Of a DNA stretch of 64,000 nucleotides, positions 47,608 to 54,768 are shown piece after piece. The notes below the pieces were generated by a model that saw only the letters and a list, made by a program, of their open reading frames with translations, was not told the DNA's origin and did not search any database. The position numbers were made by a program, and so were the translations under genes. The stretch is from contig NZ_CP060506.1 in the NCBI RefSeq assembly GCF_015240065.1, positions 1,488,001 through 1,552,000 of the forward strand. Direction: 5' to 3'. The first letter of the stretch is position 1. The number at the start of each line of letters is the position of its first letter. The DNA is from Nanchangia anserum. Lineage in GTDB: Bacteria; Actinomycetota; Actinomycetes; Actinomycetales; Actinomycetaceae.

Positions 47608-48891
47608 TCAGGCGTGGGTCGAGCGGATGCGCCGGCGCACTTCGCGCGGATCGGCGTCGTGTTTCATGACGAACAGCAGGCAGAACGAGATGACGTAGAG
47701 GCCGGCCAGGGCGCAGGCGACGGCGCCGTAGCCCAGGGAGTCGACGAAGATCGTCACGACGGCCGGGCCGACGAAGGCTCCCATGCCGGCACCCAGGTTG
47801 AGGACGGCCAGCGCGTTGGCCGTTTCCGGTTCCGCGTGGGCCATGATGAGCGGCGTCGTCGGCACGTGGGCGGACAGGCCGATACCCATCCCGGCCATGC
47901 CGATGGCGATGAGGAGGAAGTTCGGCCCGACGAGGAACGGGATCGCGTAGAGGTAGAGCAGCGAGATCGCGCACAGGGGCGTGGCAAACATCTGGAGCGT
48001 GCGGTGCCACCCCAGCCGATCCCCGCCGATCCCCCACGCGACGTCGCCGAGGATGCACACGACGCCGAACAGAGTGAACTCCGTGATGGCCAGCGTCTGG
48101 TCCATGCCGTGAACGCGCTGAATGTAGACGAGGTAGAACGCCTGCAAACCGTATTGGCCCGAGAGGTTGATGATCTTGATGATCCCGCCGATGCCGACCT
48201 TGGGGCGGCGCCACACGACGGACACGCCCGAGGAGACCGAGGCGAGGATGGACAGCCCCTGCGTCTCATTGGCTTTCGGCGCGCCGCGCAGGAACACGAG
48301 GACGCCGACGCCACCGAGCGCCGCGATGACCCAGCCGACCCATAGGGTGACGATGCCTCCAAAGTTCGGCAGCAGCATCGACGAGGCCCACGCGCCGATC
48401 GTCTGCATGCCGAGCGAGAAGGCGAACCAGAACCACCCCGACGAGGAGGACTGGCGCTCGCGCGGGGTGATGAGCATCATCCACGTGAGGAAGCCGTAGG
48501 CGAGCATGGGATAGCCGAAGCCGCGCATGCCGTAGAGGATCATGAGGAGGACGAGCGACCCCTGAGTGAGGCCGAGCAGGATAAACGCCGCGTCGAAGAC
48601 GAGGAAGGCGACGAGGCCGACGGTCATGACGCGGCGCGGGCCGATGGCATCGCACAGCGCGCCCGACAGGAACGCCGCCAGCGCGACGATGACGCCGTAG
48701 CACGTGTAGACGGCCGAGGCCTGGGAGACGGTGTAGCCCGAGTGCGAGTGGAGAAACTCCGTGATCCACACGGCCTCAATGCCGTCACCGACGACGAACA
48801 GGACAACCGCGGCCAGTCCGAGGCCGCTTTCGCGCGGGAAGCGCAGGCGGGCGAGCAGCCCGCCCAAACCAGATGCATGAGAAGACGTCAT
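47608..48891 (-). CDS. MFS carrier, RbtT/DalT (CsbX) polyol transporter type
   Basis: Proton-coupled uptake carrier with about 12 TM helices. The 427 residues show GDGIEAVWITEFLHSHSGYTVSQASAVYTCYGVIVA in the first two helices, the MFS loop ALCDAIGPRRVM between helices 2 and 3, and RGFGYPMLAYGFLTWM, features I associate with the ribitol/arabitol carriers. A longer open frame upstream has no family features; ATG 48891 has ACGGAGGATCA and was chosen. It lies 24 bases before the polyol dehydrogenase gene. The exact substrate is not proven. Confidence 0.85.
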   Translation of the reverse strand: MTSSHASGLGGLLARLRFPRESGLGLAAVVLFVVGDGIEAVWITEFLHSHSGYTVSQASAVYTCYGVIVALAAFLSGALCDAIGPRRVMTVGLVAFLVFDAAFILLGLTQGSLVLLMILYGMRGFGYPMLAYGFLTWMMLITPRERQSSSSGWFWFAFSLGMQTIGAWASSMLLPNFGGIVTLWVGWVIAALGGVGVLVFLRGAPKANETQGLSILASVSSGVSVVWRRPKVGIGGIIKIINLSGQYGLQAFYLVYIQRVHGMDQTLAITEFTLFGVVCILGDVAWGIGGDRLGWHRTLQMFATPLCAISLLYLYAIPFLVGPNFLLIAIGMAGMGIGLSAHVPTTPLIMAHAEPETANALAVLNLGAGMGAFVGPAVVTIFVDSLGYGAVACALAGLYVISFCLLFVMKHDADPREVRRRIRSTHA

Positions 48892-48910
48892 TGATCCTCC
48901 GTACGATGGG

Positions 48911-48930
48911 TTCCCACCTCCATGTGGGAA
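48911..48930. promoter_or_regulatory. Inverted repeat ahead of the MFS gene, possible operator
   Basis: TTCCCAC-6-GTGGGAA, perfect 7-bp arms, ends 20 bases before the MFS start. The 213-base region 48892-49104 also has a possible -10 (TATACA, minus strand 49086-49081). The repeat could bind the DeoR regulator or form a leader hairpin. Confidence 0.4.
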
Positions 48931-49104
48931 GGTCACTTCCATCGTGCGGCGCCTACGCGGGAAAGGAGCTGACGACTGCACCCGCCAGACGTGACCGATG
49001 TTCGTGGGTTTGTCGGCGGACACGCGCGGATATGCCCGCACTAGCGGCTACCACCTCCGCCGGAGATTGACCGTTGTGCGTGTATAGCGTGCCCGCTGCG
49101 TGTG

Positions 49105-49884
49105 TTAGGCGCGGATGATGGGGACCTCGTGGCGGGCGAGCTGGCGGACCTTGAACGCCGATAGCTCCGATCCGGTGACCGCGGCCTGCATCTGAGCCAG
49201 ATGCGCGAAGCGCACGAACGATGTCTGGGCGAACTTCGCGTGGGTCCCGACGAAAACGCTGCGGCGCGAACAGGCAATCGCCTGCTTTTTCATGGCGGCG
49301 ACGGCCGGGTCGGGCGTCGACATCCACCCGTTCTCGTCAATCCCGTTAGCGCCGATGAAGGCGAGGTCGATGCTGAGGCCGGAGAGCATCTCGACGCCGA
49401 AATGATCGACGACCCCCATCGTCACCGAGCGCACCCGCCCACCCAGTTGCAGGCACGTCACGTGCGGAATCGAGGCCGCCTTGAGGGCGCTGAGCAGGGA
49501 GGAGGTGACGATCGTCAGCGGCCGGCCCGGGAGATGGTCGAGGATGAGCGAGGGCAGGTGCCCCTCGTCGATGAAGATTGTCGTCGCATCGTCGATGAAT
49601 TCGGCCGCCCGCGCCGCGATGCGGTGCTTCTGCTCCCCGTCGAGGGCCTCGCGGGCCGCCAACCGCGACTCCCACGTGCTCGGGGCGAGGGCGCGGGCGC
49701 TGCCGTAGCTGCGTTCGATCTGGCCGCCGCGCTCGAGGGCGCGCAGGTCGCGGCGAACGGTCTCGCCCGATACGCCAAAGTGTTCGGCGAGGTCGGCGGC
49801 CGCGCACTGGCCGGCCTCGCGGATCATCTCGAGCATCGCCGCGCGCCGCGCGTGGGCGCCGACCTGGTTGCGTGCGGGGGCCAT
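49105..49884 (-). CDS. DeoR-family sugar/polyol regulator
   Basis: Transcription regulator with an N-terminal helix-turn-helix (LEMIREAGQCAAADLAEHFGVSGETVRRDLRALERGG, about 17-51) and a DeoR C-terminal sensor domain of the ribose-isomerase-like fold (FIDEGH, TIVTSSLLSAL, LGGRVRSVTMGVVD, DLAFIGANGID, KKQAIACSRRSVFVGTHAKF). 259 residues. ATG 49884 sits 6 bases behind TACGCT (leaderless); an ATG 42 bases upstream lies in the rpmG terminator region. It probably responds to a phosphorylated sugar and controls the polyol genes that follow. Confidence 0.92.
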   Translation of the reverse strand: MAPARNQVGAHARRAAMLEMIREAGQCAAADLAEHFGVSGETVRRDLRALERGGQIERSYGSARALAPSTWESRLAAREALDGEQKHRIAARAAEFIDDATTIFIDEGHLPSLILDHLPGRPLTIVTSSLLSALKAASIPHVTCLQLGGRVRSVTMGVVDHFGVEMLSGLSIDLAFIGANGIDENGWMSTPDPAVAAMKKQAIACSRRSVFVGTHAKFAQTSFVRFAHLAQMQAAVTGSELSAFKVRQLARHEVPIIRA

Positions 49885-49890
49885 GCGTGA

Positions 49891-49896
49891 AGCGTA
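49891..49896 (-). promoter_or_regulatory. -10 hexamer of the DeoR gene
   Basis: TACGCT (49896-49891) is 6 bases from the ATG at 49884, immediately after the rpmG terminator. Confidence 0.55.
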
Positions 49897-49899
49897 GCG

Positions 49900-49931
49900 A
49901 AAAGAAAAAGCCCGGTGGGATTCCACCGGGC
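49900..49931 (-). terminator. Rho-independent terminator of rpmG
   Basis: Stem GCCCGGTGG/CCACCGGGC (9 bp, 4-base loop) followed on the minus strand by TTTTTCTTTT. The only textbook U-tract terminator I saw in the window. Confidence 0.9.
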
Positions 49932-49947
49932 GTGATGCGGAAACGCT

Positions 49948-50118
49948 CTAGCGAGTTTCCTTGTGCGTCGTCGACTTGCGGCAACGCGGGCAGTACTTCG
50001 CCAGCTCGAGCCGGTCGGGGTTGTTCCGCCGGTTCTTCTTCGTGATGTAGTTGCGCTCCTTGCACTCGGAGCACGCCAGCGTGATCTTGGGGCGGACGTC
50101 AGAAGTCTTGGAAGCCAC
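49948..50118 (-). CDS. rpmG: 50S ribosomal protein L33, zinc-binding form
   Basis: A 56-residue ribosomal protein starting at GTG 50118 ([20 protein letters not shown]); an ATG four codons upstream is also in frame, but the GTG gives the usual length and has AGTGAGG ahead. Two CxxC pairs (CSEC, CPRC) mark the zinc-binding C+ form, which many actinobacteria replace with a C- paralogue under zinc shortage. It lies after three tRNAs and ends in a strong terminator. Confidence 0.95.
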   Translation of the reverse strand: MASKTSDVRPKITLACSECKERNYITKKNRRNNPDRLELAKYCPRCRKSTTHKETR

Positions 50119-50171
50119 CTGATACCTCACTTGTCGCCAGCCCGAGGCTGGATGAATACGAAGGACAAACG

Positions 50172-50245
50172 TAGCGGGGGCGGGACTCGAACCCGCGACC
50201 TCACGATTATGAGTCGTGCGCTCTCACCAACTGAGCTACCCCGCC
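50172..50245 (-). tRNA. tRNA-Met (anticodon CAT)
   Basis: 74 bases, acceptor GGCGGGG/CCCCGCT with a G·T first pair, discriminator A, anticodon loop CTCATAA, T-arm GCGGGTTCGAGTCCCGC. Reads as an elongator tRNA-Met by context (beside rpmG); tRNA-Ile2 with modified CAT is the alternative. Confidence 0.93.
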
Positions 50246-50277
50246 GCGTCGACGTTCCGGCCGAGACCGGTCAGTCG

Positions 50278-50350
50278 AGCCCCGAAAGGGAATCGAACCC
50301 TTGACCTTCTCCTTACCATGGAGACGCTCTGCCGACTGAGCTATCGGGGC
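50278..50350 (-). tRNA. tRNA-Thr (anticodon GGT)
   Basis: 73 bases, acceptor GCCCCGA/TCGGGGC, anticodon stem TCTCC/GGAGA with loop ATGGTAA, T-arm AAGGGTTCGATTCCCTT. Confidence 0.96.
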
Positions 50351-50408
50351 GCAGAACCCGATCCAACATAGATGGATCTGGGACCCACGTCAACCGCCGA
50401 AGCGATCG

Positions 50409-50491
50409 TGGCAGGTGAGGGATTCGAACCCCCGAAGCATAACAGCGGCTGATTTACAGTCAGCTCCCTTTGGCCACTCGGGAAACCTGCC
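50409..50491 (-). tRNA. tRNA-Tyr (anticodon GTA)
   Basis: 83 bases with a long variable arm, acceptor GGCAGGT/ACCTGCC, discriminator A, anticodon stem GCTGA/TCAGC with loop CTGTAAA. Confidence 0.96.
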
Positions 50492-50514
50492 GGGCTACTC
50501 ACGCAGCACCCGAA

Positions 50515-50520
50515 ACACTA
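50515..50520 (-). promoter_or_regulatory. -10 of the tRNA-Tyr–Thr–Met–rpmG operon
   Basis: TAGTGT (50520-50515), 24 bases before the tRNA-Tyr 5' end; TTGGCG lies 19 bases upstream as a possible -35. Confidence 0.45.
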
Positions 50521-50564
50521 GCAGGGCGACGCGCCCTAACGCCAATCGACAAACGCGTCGTTTC

Positions 50565-51305
50565 TCACACCTGCGCGATCGCCGCGCGGATTGCTTCGGG
50601 GTCGTTGGTGATAATGCCGTCGACGCCCATGCGGGCGAGCGCACGGGCATCTTCGGGATCGTTTACCGTCCACACGTTGACGCGATAGCCCGCGGCGCGC
50701 ATCTCGGTGACGAGACCCGCAGTGACGTCGGGCAGACACGGATGGAGGATGCGCGCGCCCGCGAGTTCGGCTCGGGTGCGCCAGTCCTCCCCCAACTGCC
50801 CCGCCTCGAACAGGCACGCCAGCGGCCACTCCCCCTCGGCGGCCATGAGGGGCAGCATGAGGTGGTTAAACGACGAGACGATGACGTCGCAGCCGGGGTC
50901 GAGTCGCCGCAGCTGCGCAGCCGTCGCGGCCACGAGGCGGCGAGCGATCTCGGCACCGCCCAGCGGGGATTTGAGCTCGACGTTGATGCTCAGTCCGACC
51001 TCGTTGGCGAGGTCGATGACGTCGCTGAGGCGAGCCAGCGGCTCGCCGGCGAAGCGGGGATCAAACCACCCGCCGGCATCGAGGCCTGCGACGTCATCCC
51101 ACGTCGCCTCCTCGACCCTGCCCGACCCCGTGGTCGTGCGCTCGAGGGTGCGATCGTGGCAGACGACGACCGTGCCATCGGCGAGGAGGTCGACGTCGAG
51201 TTCTGCCCACCCGCACATCTCAGCTGCCAAGCGGAAGGCCGCGAGGGTATTTTCGGGCGCGTGGGCGCATGCACCGCGGTGCCCGATGACCCTCGGGGGC
51301 TTCAC
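50565..51305 (-). CDS. Glycerophosphodiester phosphodiesterase
   Basis: Cleaves glycerophosphodiesters to glycerol-3-phosphate and an alcohol. The 246-residue protein has the GDPD core: VIGHRGACAHAPENTLAAF (catalytic His, Arg, Glu), AELDVDLLADGTVVVCHD (metal Glu/Asp, second His), INVELKSP and the C-terminal VNVWTVNDPEDARALARMGVDGIITNDP. No signal peptide, so cytoplasmic. Start GTG 51305 lies one base after the htpX stop without a good ribosome site, so translation is probably coupled to htpX. Confidence 0.95.
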   Translation of the reverse strand: MKPPRVIGHRGACAHAPENTLAAFRLAAEMCGWAELDVDLLADGTVVVCHDRTLERTTTGSGRVEEATWDDVAGLDAGGWFDPRFAGEPLARLSDVIDLANEVGLSINVELKSPLGGAEIARRLVAATAAQLRRLDPGCDVIVSSFNHLMLPLMAAEGEWPLACLFEAGQLGEDWRTRAELAGARILHPCLPDVTAGLVTEMRAAGYRVNVWTVNDPEDARALARMGVDGIITNDPEAIRAAIAQV

Positions 51306-51306
51306 G

Positions 51307-52164
51307 TCAGTAGCCGGCCATCTGCTCGAGCCGGCGGATCCGCTGCTCCATCGGCGGGTGCGTCGAGAGCAGCCGCTGCGGGCCGCGCATCGAGAACGGG
51401 TTGGCGATCATGACGTGGGCGACCTGCTCGGTGCGCGGGGTGTGCGTCAGCGGGGCGGCCTGGGTGCCGGCCTCGAGCTTGCGCAGCGCCGAGGCCAGCG
51501 CCAGCGGGTCGCCGGTCAGCCGCGATCCGTCCTCGTCGGCGTCGTATTCGCGCGTGCGCGAGATCGCCAGGCGGATGAGCGAGGACGCCAGCGGCGCGAG
51601 CAGCACGAGGGCGATGCCGCCGAGTCCCGGCTCGTCGCGGCGCCCGCCGCCGAAGAAGTAGAGCATCTGGGCAACCGTCGTGATGAGTCCGCCCATGGCC
51701 TGAGCGACCGAGGAGGTCAAGATGTCGCGGTTGTACACGTGCATGAGTTCGTGACCGAGCACGCCGCGCAGCTCGCGGTCGTCGAGGAGGTCGAGGATGC
51801 CCTCGGTGCAACAGACCGCCGCGTGCTCGGGGTTGCGTCCCGTTGCAAACGCGTTGGGCGTGCGCGTGGGCGCGACGTGGAGACTCGGCATGGGCTGGCC
51901 GGCCCTCTCGGAGAGTTCGCGGACAATCGCGTACATGCGCGGCTGCTCGCGCTCGCTCACGGGATAGGCGCTCATCGAGCGCAACGCCAGCGACGCCGAA
52001 TTCCAATACGTGTAGACCGTCGAGACCAACCCGAAGATGGCGAAGCCCATGAGCCACACGGGGTTGTTCGTCGTGTGGGCAACGACGTAGCCGACACCGA
52101 GCAGGATGACCCACATGAGGCCAAACAGGCCGAAGGTCTTCACGCCGTTAAAGTGAGAATGCAT
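51307..52164 (-). CDS. htpX: HtpX-like M48 membrane zinc protease
   Basis: Membrane protease for quality control of membrane proteins. The 285 residues have two N-terminal TM helices (FGLFGLMWVILLGVGYVVA; PVWLMGFAIFGLVSTVYTYW), the zinc site LGHELMHVYNRDIL (HExxH), two further hydrophobic segments and the third ligand region REYDADEDGSRLTGDP, closing LSTHPPMEQRIRRLEQM. A longer upstream frame adds unrelated residues; ATG 52164 is 6 bases behind CAGACT (leaderless) and gives the family's normal length. Confidence 0.95.
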   Translation of the reverse strand: MHSHFNGVKTFGLFGLMWVILLGVGYVVAHTTNNPVWLMGFAIFGLVSTVYTYWNSASLALRSMSAYPVSEREQPRMYAIVRELSERAGQPMPSLHVAPTRTPNAFATGRNPEHAAVCCTEGILDLLDDRELRGVLGHELMHVYNRDILTSSVAQAMGGLITTVAQMLYFFGGGRRDEPGLGGIALVLLAPLASSLIRLAISRTREYDADEDGSRLTGDPLALASALRKLEAGTQAAPLTHTPRTEQVAHVMIANPFSMRGPQRLLSTHPPMEQRIRRLEQMAGY

Positions 52165-52170
52165 GCTCCC

Positions 52171-52176
52171 AGTCTG
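52171..52176 (-). promoter_or_regulatory. -10 hexamer of htpX
   Basis: CAGACT (52176-52171), a modest match, lies 6 bases before the ATG. Confidence 0.4.
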
Positions 52177-52225
52177 GCAGCAAACCTCCACACCGCGCCC
52201 GAGAAACGCCCGGGACGGCGAGGCG

Positions 52226-53665
52226 TTAACGCTCCTCGGGCGAGCCGATGATGTCGAGGTCGGCACCGCCGTCCTCGCCGCGCGAGACCCGCGTCATCGC
52301 CTCGCGCGAGATGACCTTGACGCGCTCGCGCGGGCCACGCCCGCCTTCGACTTCGCCGAAATCCTCGCCGAGCTTGCGCTCGTAGGCGTCGAGGAGCTCC
52401 CAGCCCTGCCACGTCGTGTAGCGGATCCCGCGCTCGTCCAGCAGGGCAACCATGGCGTCGTGGCCCGCTTCGCCCGCCGGGGCATTCAAGCGACCCGCCT
52501 CGGCATCGGCCACGAGGTGAGCGATCGTCTGCTGCGCGTCCGACTTCGTCGACCCGATGAGGCCGACCGGGCCACGCTTGACCCATCCCGTCGCGTACAG
52601 GCCGGGCAGCGCCGAGCCGTCCTCGCCGAGCACGCGTCCCTCGTCATTGGGGATCACTCCGGCGTTCTCGTCAAAGGGCAGGCCGGGGATGGGCGAGGAG
52701 AAATAGCCGACGGCCCGGTAGACGGCCTGAACGGGCCACTCGGTGTAGACGCCGGTCCCGCGCACGGTGCCGTCGCCGACGAGCTCCGTGCGCTCGGTGA
52801 CGAGGGCGCGGACGTTGCCGTCCTCGTCGGCGAGAACCTCGTGCGGCGAGGCGAACAGATGGATGTGGATGCGACGCGAGGCCGTGTGTTCCTCCTCCAT
52901 CGCGTAGTTCATCAGCGCCTTCACGACCATCTTCTGCTGCTTGACCTCGGCCAGGCGCTGCTCGGAACCGGCATCGAAGTCGAAGTCTTCCTCGTAGACG
53001 ATGACGTCGACGTCGGGCTGCTTGCCGAGCTCGCGCAGCTCCAGCGGGGTGAACTTTACCTGTGCCGGACCGCGCCGGCCGAACACGTGGACGTCGGTGA
53101 CGGGGTTGTCTTTCAGGCCCTGGTAGACGTTGTCGGGGATTTCCGTGACCAGCATGTCCTCGGCATGCTTCGCGAGGACGCGCGCGACGTCGAGGGCGAC
53201 GTTGCCGACGCCGAGGACCGCGATCTGCGTGGCCTCGAGCGGCCACGTGCGCGGGTAATCGGGATGACCGTCGTACCACGACACGAAGTCCGCGGCACCA
53301 TAGACCTGCGGCAGGTCCGTACCCGGGACGTTCAGCGGCTTGTCGCGATCCGAGCCGGTCGCGAAGATGACGGCGTCGTAGCGGGCCTGAAGGTCCTCGA
53401 CCGTGATGTCGCGGCCGACCTCGACGTTGGCGAGCAGACGGATGTCGCCGCGCTGGAGGATCTTGTAGAGCGCGTCGATGATCGTCTTGATGCGCGGGTG
53501 GTCAGGGGCGACGCCGTAGCGGACTAGGCCGTAGGGGGCGGGCAGGCGCTCGTAGAGGTCGATGGCGACGTCGACACCCGACTTAGAGAGGATGTCCGCC
53601 GCATAGATGCCGGCGGGACCGGCTCCGATGACAGCTACGTTCAGCTTGCGCTCACTCACGTTCAC
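52226..53665 (-). CDS. fprA: Ferredoxin/adrenodoxin-type NADP reductase
   Basis: FAD flavoprotein passing electrons from NADPH to ferredoxin. The 479 residues start with the FAD fold VAVIGAGPAGIYAADIL, then YERLPAPYGLVRYGVAPDHPRIK, the NADP fold VLGVGNVALDVARVL, and C-terminal GLYATGWVKRGPVGLIGSTKSDAQQT, all typical of the FprA/adrenodoxin reductase group. Start GTG 53665 has AAAGGACTC upstream; TAGGAT at 53701-53696 is a possible -10. Immediate neighbours suggest no partner ferredoxin. Confidence 0.95.
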   Translation of the reverse strand: MNVSERKLNVAVIGAGPAGIYAADILSKSGVDVAIDLYERLPAPYGLVRYGVAPDHPRIKTIIDALYKILQRGDIRLLANVEVGRDITVEDLQARYDAVIFATGSDRDKPLNVPGTDLPQVYGAADFVSWYDGHPDYPRTWPLEATQIAVLGVGNVALDVARVLAKHAEDMLVTEIPDNVYQGLKDNPVTDVHVFGRRGPAQVKFTPLELRELGKQPDVDVIVYEEDFDFDAGSEQRLAEVKQQKMVVKALMNYAMEEEHTASRRIHIHLFASPHEVLADEDGNVRALVTERTELVGDGTVRGTGVYTEWPVQAVYRAVGYFSSPIPGLPFDENAGVIPNDEGRVLGEDGSALPGLYATGWVKRGPVGLIGSTKSDAQQTIAHLVADAEAGRLNAPAGEAGHDAMVALLDERGIRYTTWQGWELLDAYERKLGEDFGEVEGGRGPRERVKVISREAMTRVSRGEDGGADLDIIGSPEER

Positions 53666-53732
53666 GAGTCCTTTCCTTGGCCACTACCGTCGCCGATCCT
53701 ATCCAACCCTCCGGAGCACGGCTATCGCGCCT

Positions 53733-53752
53733 GCCCGGGAGCGCTGCCGGGC
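53733..53752 (-). terminator. Hairpin after the polyprenyl synthase gene
   Basis: Stem GCCCGG/CCGGGC with an 8-base loop begins at the last base of the stop codon. It would end the nuo operon; no U-run. Confidence 0.45.
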
Positions 53753-54768
53753 TAGGCGACGCGGTCGACGAGGAGGTCGGCGAATGCCAGCAGTGCGGAC
53801 TTGACCTCGCCCTCGTCGAGGGCGTCGAGCTCGGCCTTCGCCCGCTCGCTCCACTCGAGCGCCAGCACGCGGGTGCGATCGAGCACGTCGTGGGCGCGCA
53901 GCCGCTCGACCACGGCGGCCAGCGCCGCGTCGTCGCCCAAGCCACCGGCGAGGCCGTCGAGGATCTCCCGTCCCGCGGCGTCGAGCGTGCCCTCGGCCTC
54001 GTCGCGGCGAAGAAGGAGGATCGGTAGGGTGTCGACGCCCTCGCGCAGGTCCGTGCCCGGCGTCTTCCCCGAGACCTCGTGGTCGGAGGCGATGTCGAGG
54101 ACGTCGTCGGCTATCTGGAAGGCCACGCCCACGGCGTCGCCGAAGCGATAGAGGGCGTCAACCTGCGACGCGGGCGCACCCACCAGTTCGGCACCAAAGC
54201 GCGCCGACTGCGCCACCAGCGACCCCGTCTTATCGGCGAGAACCTGGAGGTAATGGGAAATCGGGTCGTCGTCCTCGCGCGGGCCAGCGGTCTCATTGAG
54301 CTGCCCCTGGCACAGGCGCACGAACGTCGCCGCGTGCTGGCGTACCGCTTCGGGTCCCAAGTCGGCGACGAGCATCGAGGCGCGCGAAAAGATGAGGTCG
54401 CCGGCGAGGATCGCCTGATTGTTCGACCACACCATCTGCGCCGAGGGAACCCCTCGCCTGGCGGGCGCGGAATCCATGACGTCGTCGTGGTAGAGCGTCG
54501 CCAGGTGAGTCAGCTCGACGGCGACGGCGGCCGTCTTGACGGCGTCGCTCGTGCGCGCGGCCTCGTCCTCGCCCAGCTGAGCGGTGAGGAGGACCAGCAG
54601 CGGACGCAGCCGTTTACCACCGGCTTGGGCCAGGTGGGACAGGATGTCGGTCAGGACGCCGCGCTCGTCACGAGTCTGCTCAGCGAGAACACGCTCGACC
54701 TCCTCCAGGGCCGGCGCCAGCCGATCCTGGAGGAGGGAGAAAACGTCACCGTCGTGTGTAGACCTCAC
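53752..54768 (-). CDS. Polyprenyl diphosphate synthase (probable menaquinone side chain)
   Basis: Elongates isoprenoid diphosphates, likely making the prenyl tail of menaquinone. The 338 residues have the first Asp-rich motif HDDVMDSAPARRG, the GDLIFSRA segment, KTGSLV, and the second Asp-rich motif FQIADDVLDI, with GKTPGTDLREG after it. The frame is open into nuoN, but GTG 54768 overlaps the nuoN stop (GTGA) and yields the family length. Product chain length cannot be fixed. Its place as the last gene after nuoA-N style genes links quinone supply to complex I. Confidence 0.93.
   Translation of the reverse strand: MRSTHDGDVFSLLQDRLAPALEEVERVLAEQTRDERGVLTDILSHLAQAGGKRLRPLLVLLTAQLGEDEAARTSDAVKTAAVAVELTHLATLYHDDVMDSAPARRGVPSAQMVWSNNQAILAGDLIFSRASMLVADLGPEAVRQHAATFVRLCQGQLNETAGPREDDDPISHYLQVLADKTGSLVAQSARFGAELVGAPASQVDALYRFGDAVGVAFQIADDVLDIASDHEVSGKTPGTDLREGVDTLPILLLRRDEAEGTLDAAGREILDGLAGGLGDDAALAAVVERLRAHDVLDRTRVLALEWSERAKAELDALDEGEVKSALLAFADLLVDRVA

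Noticed and set aside
49885-49926. Upstream ATG for the DeoR regulator
   Set aside because: It would place coding sequence within the rpmG terminator and the -10 hexamer; no ribosome site precedes it.
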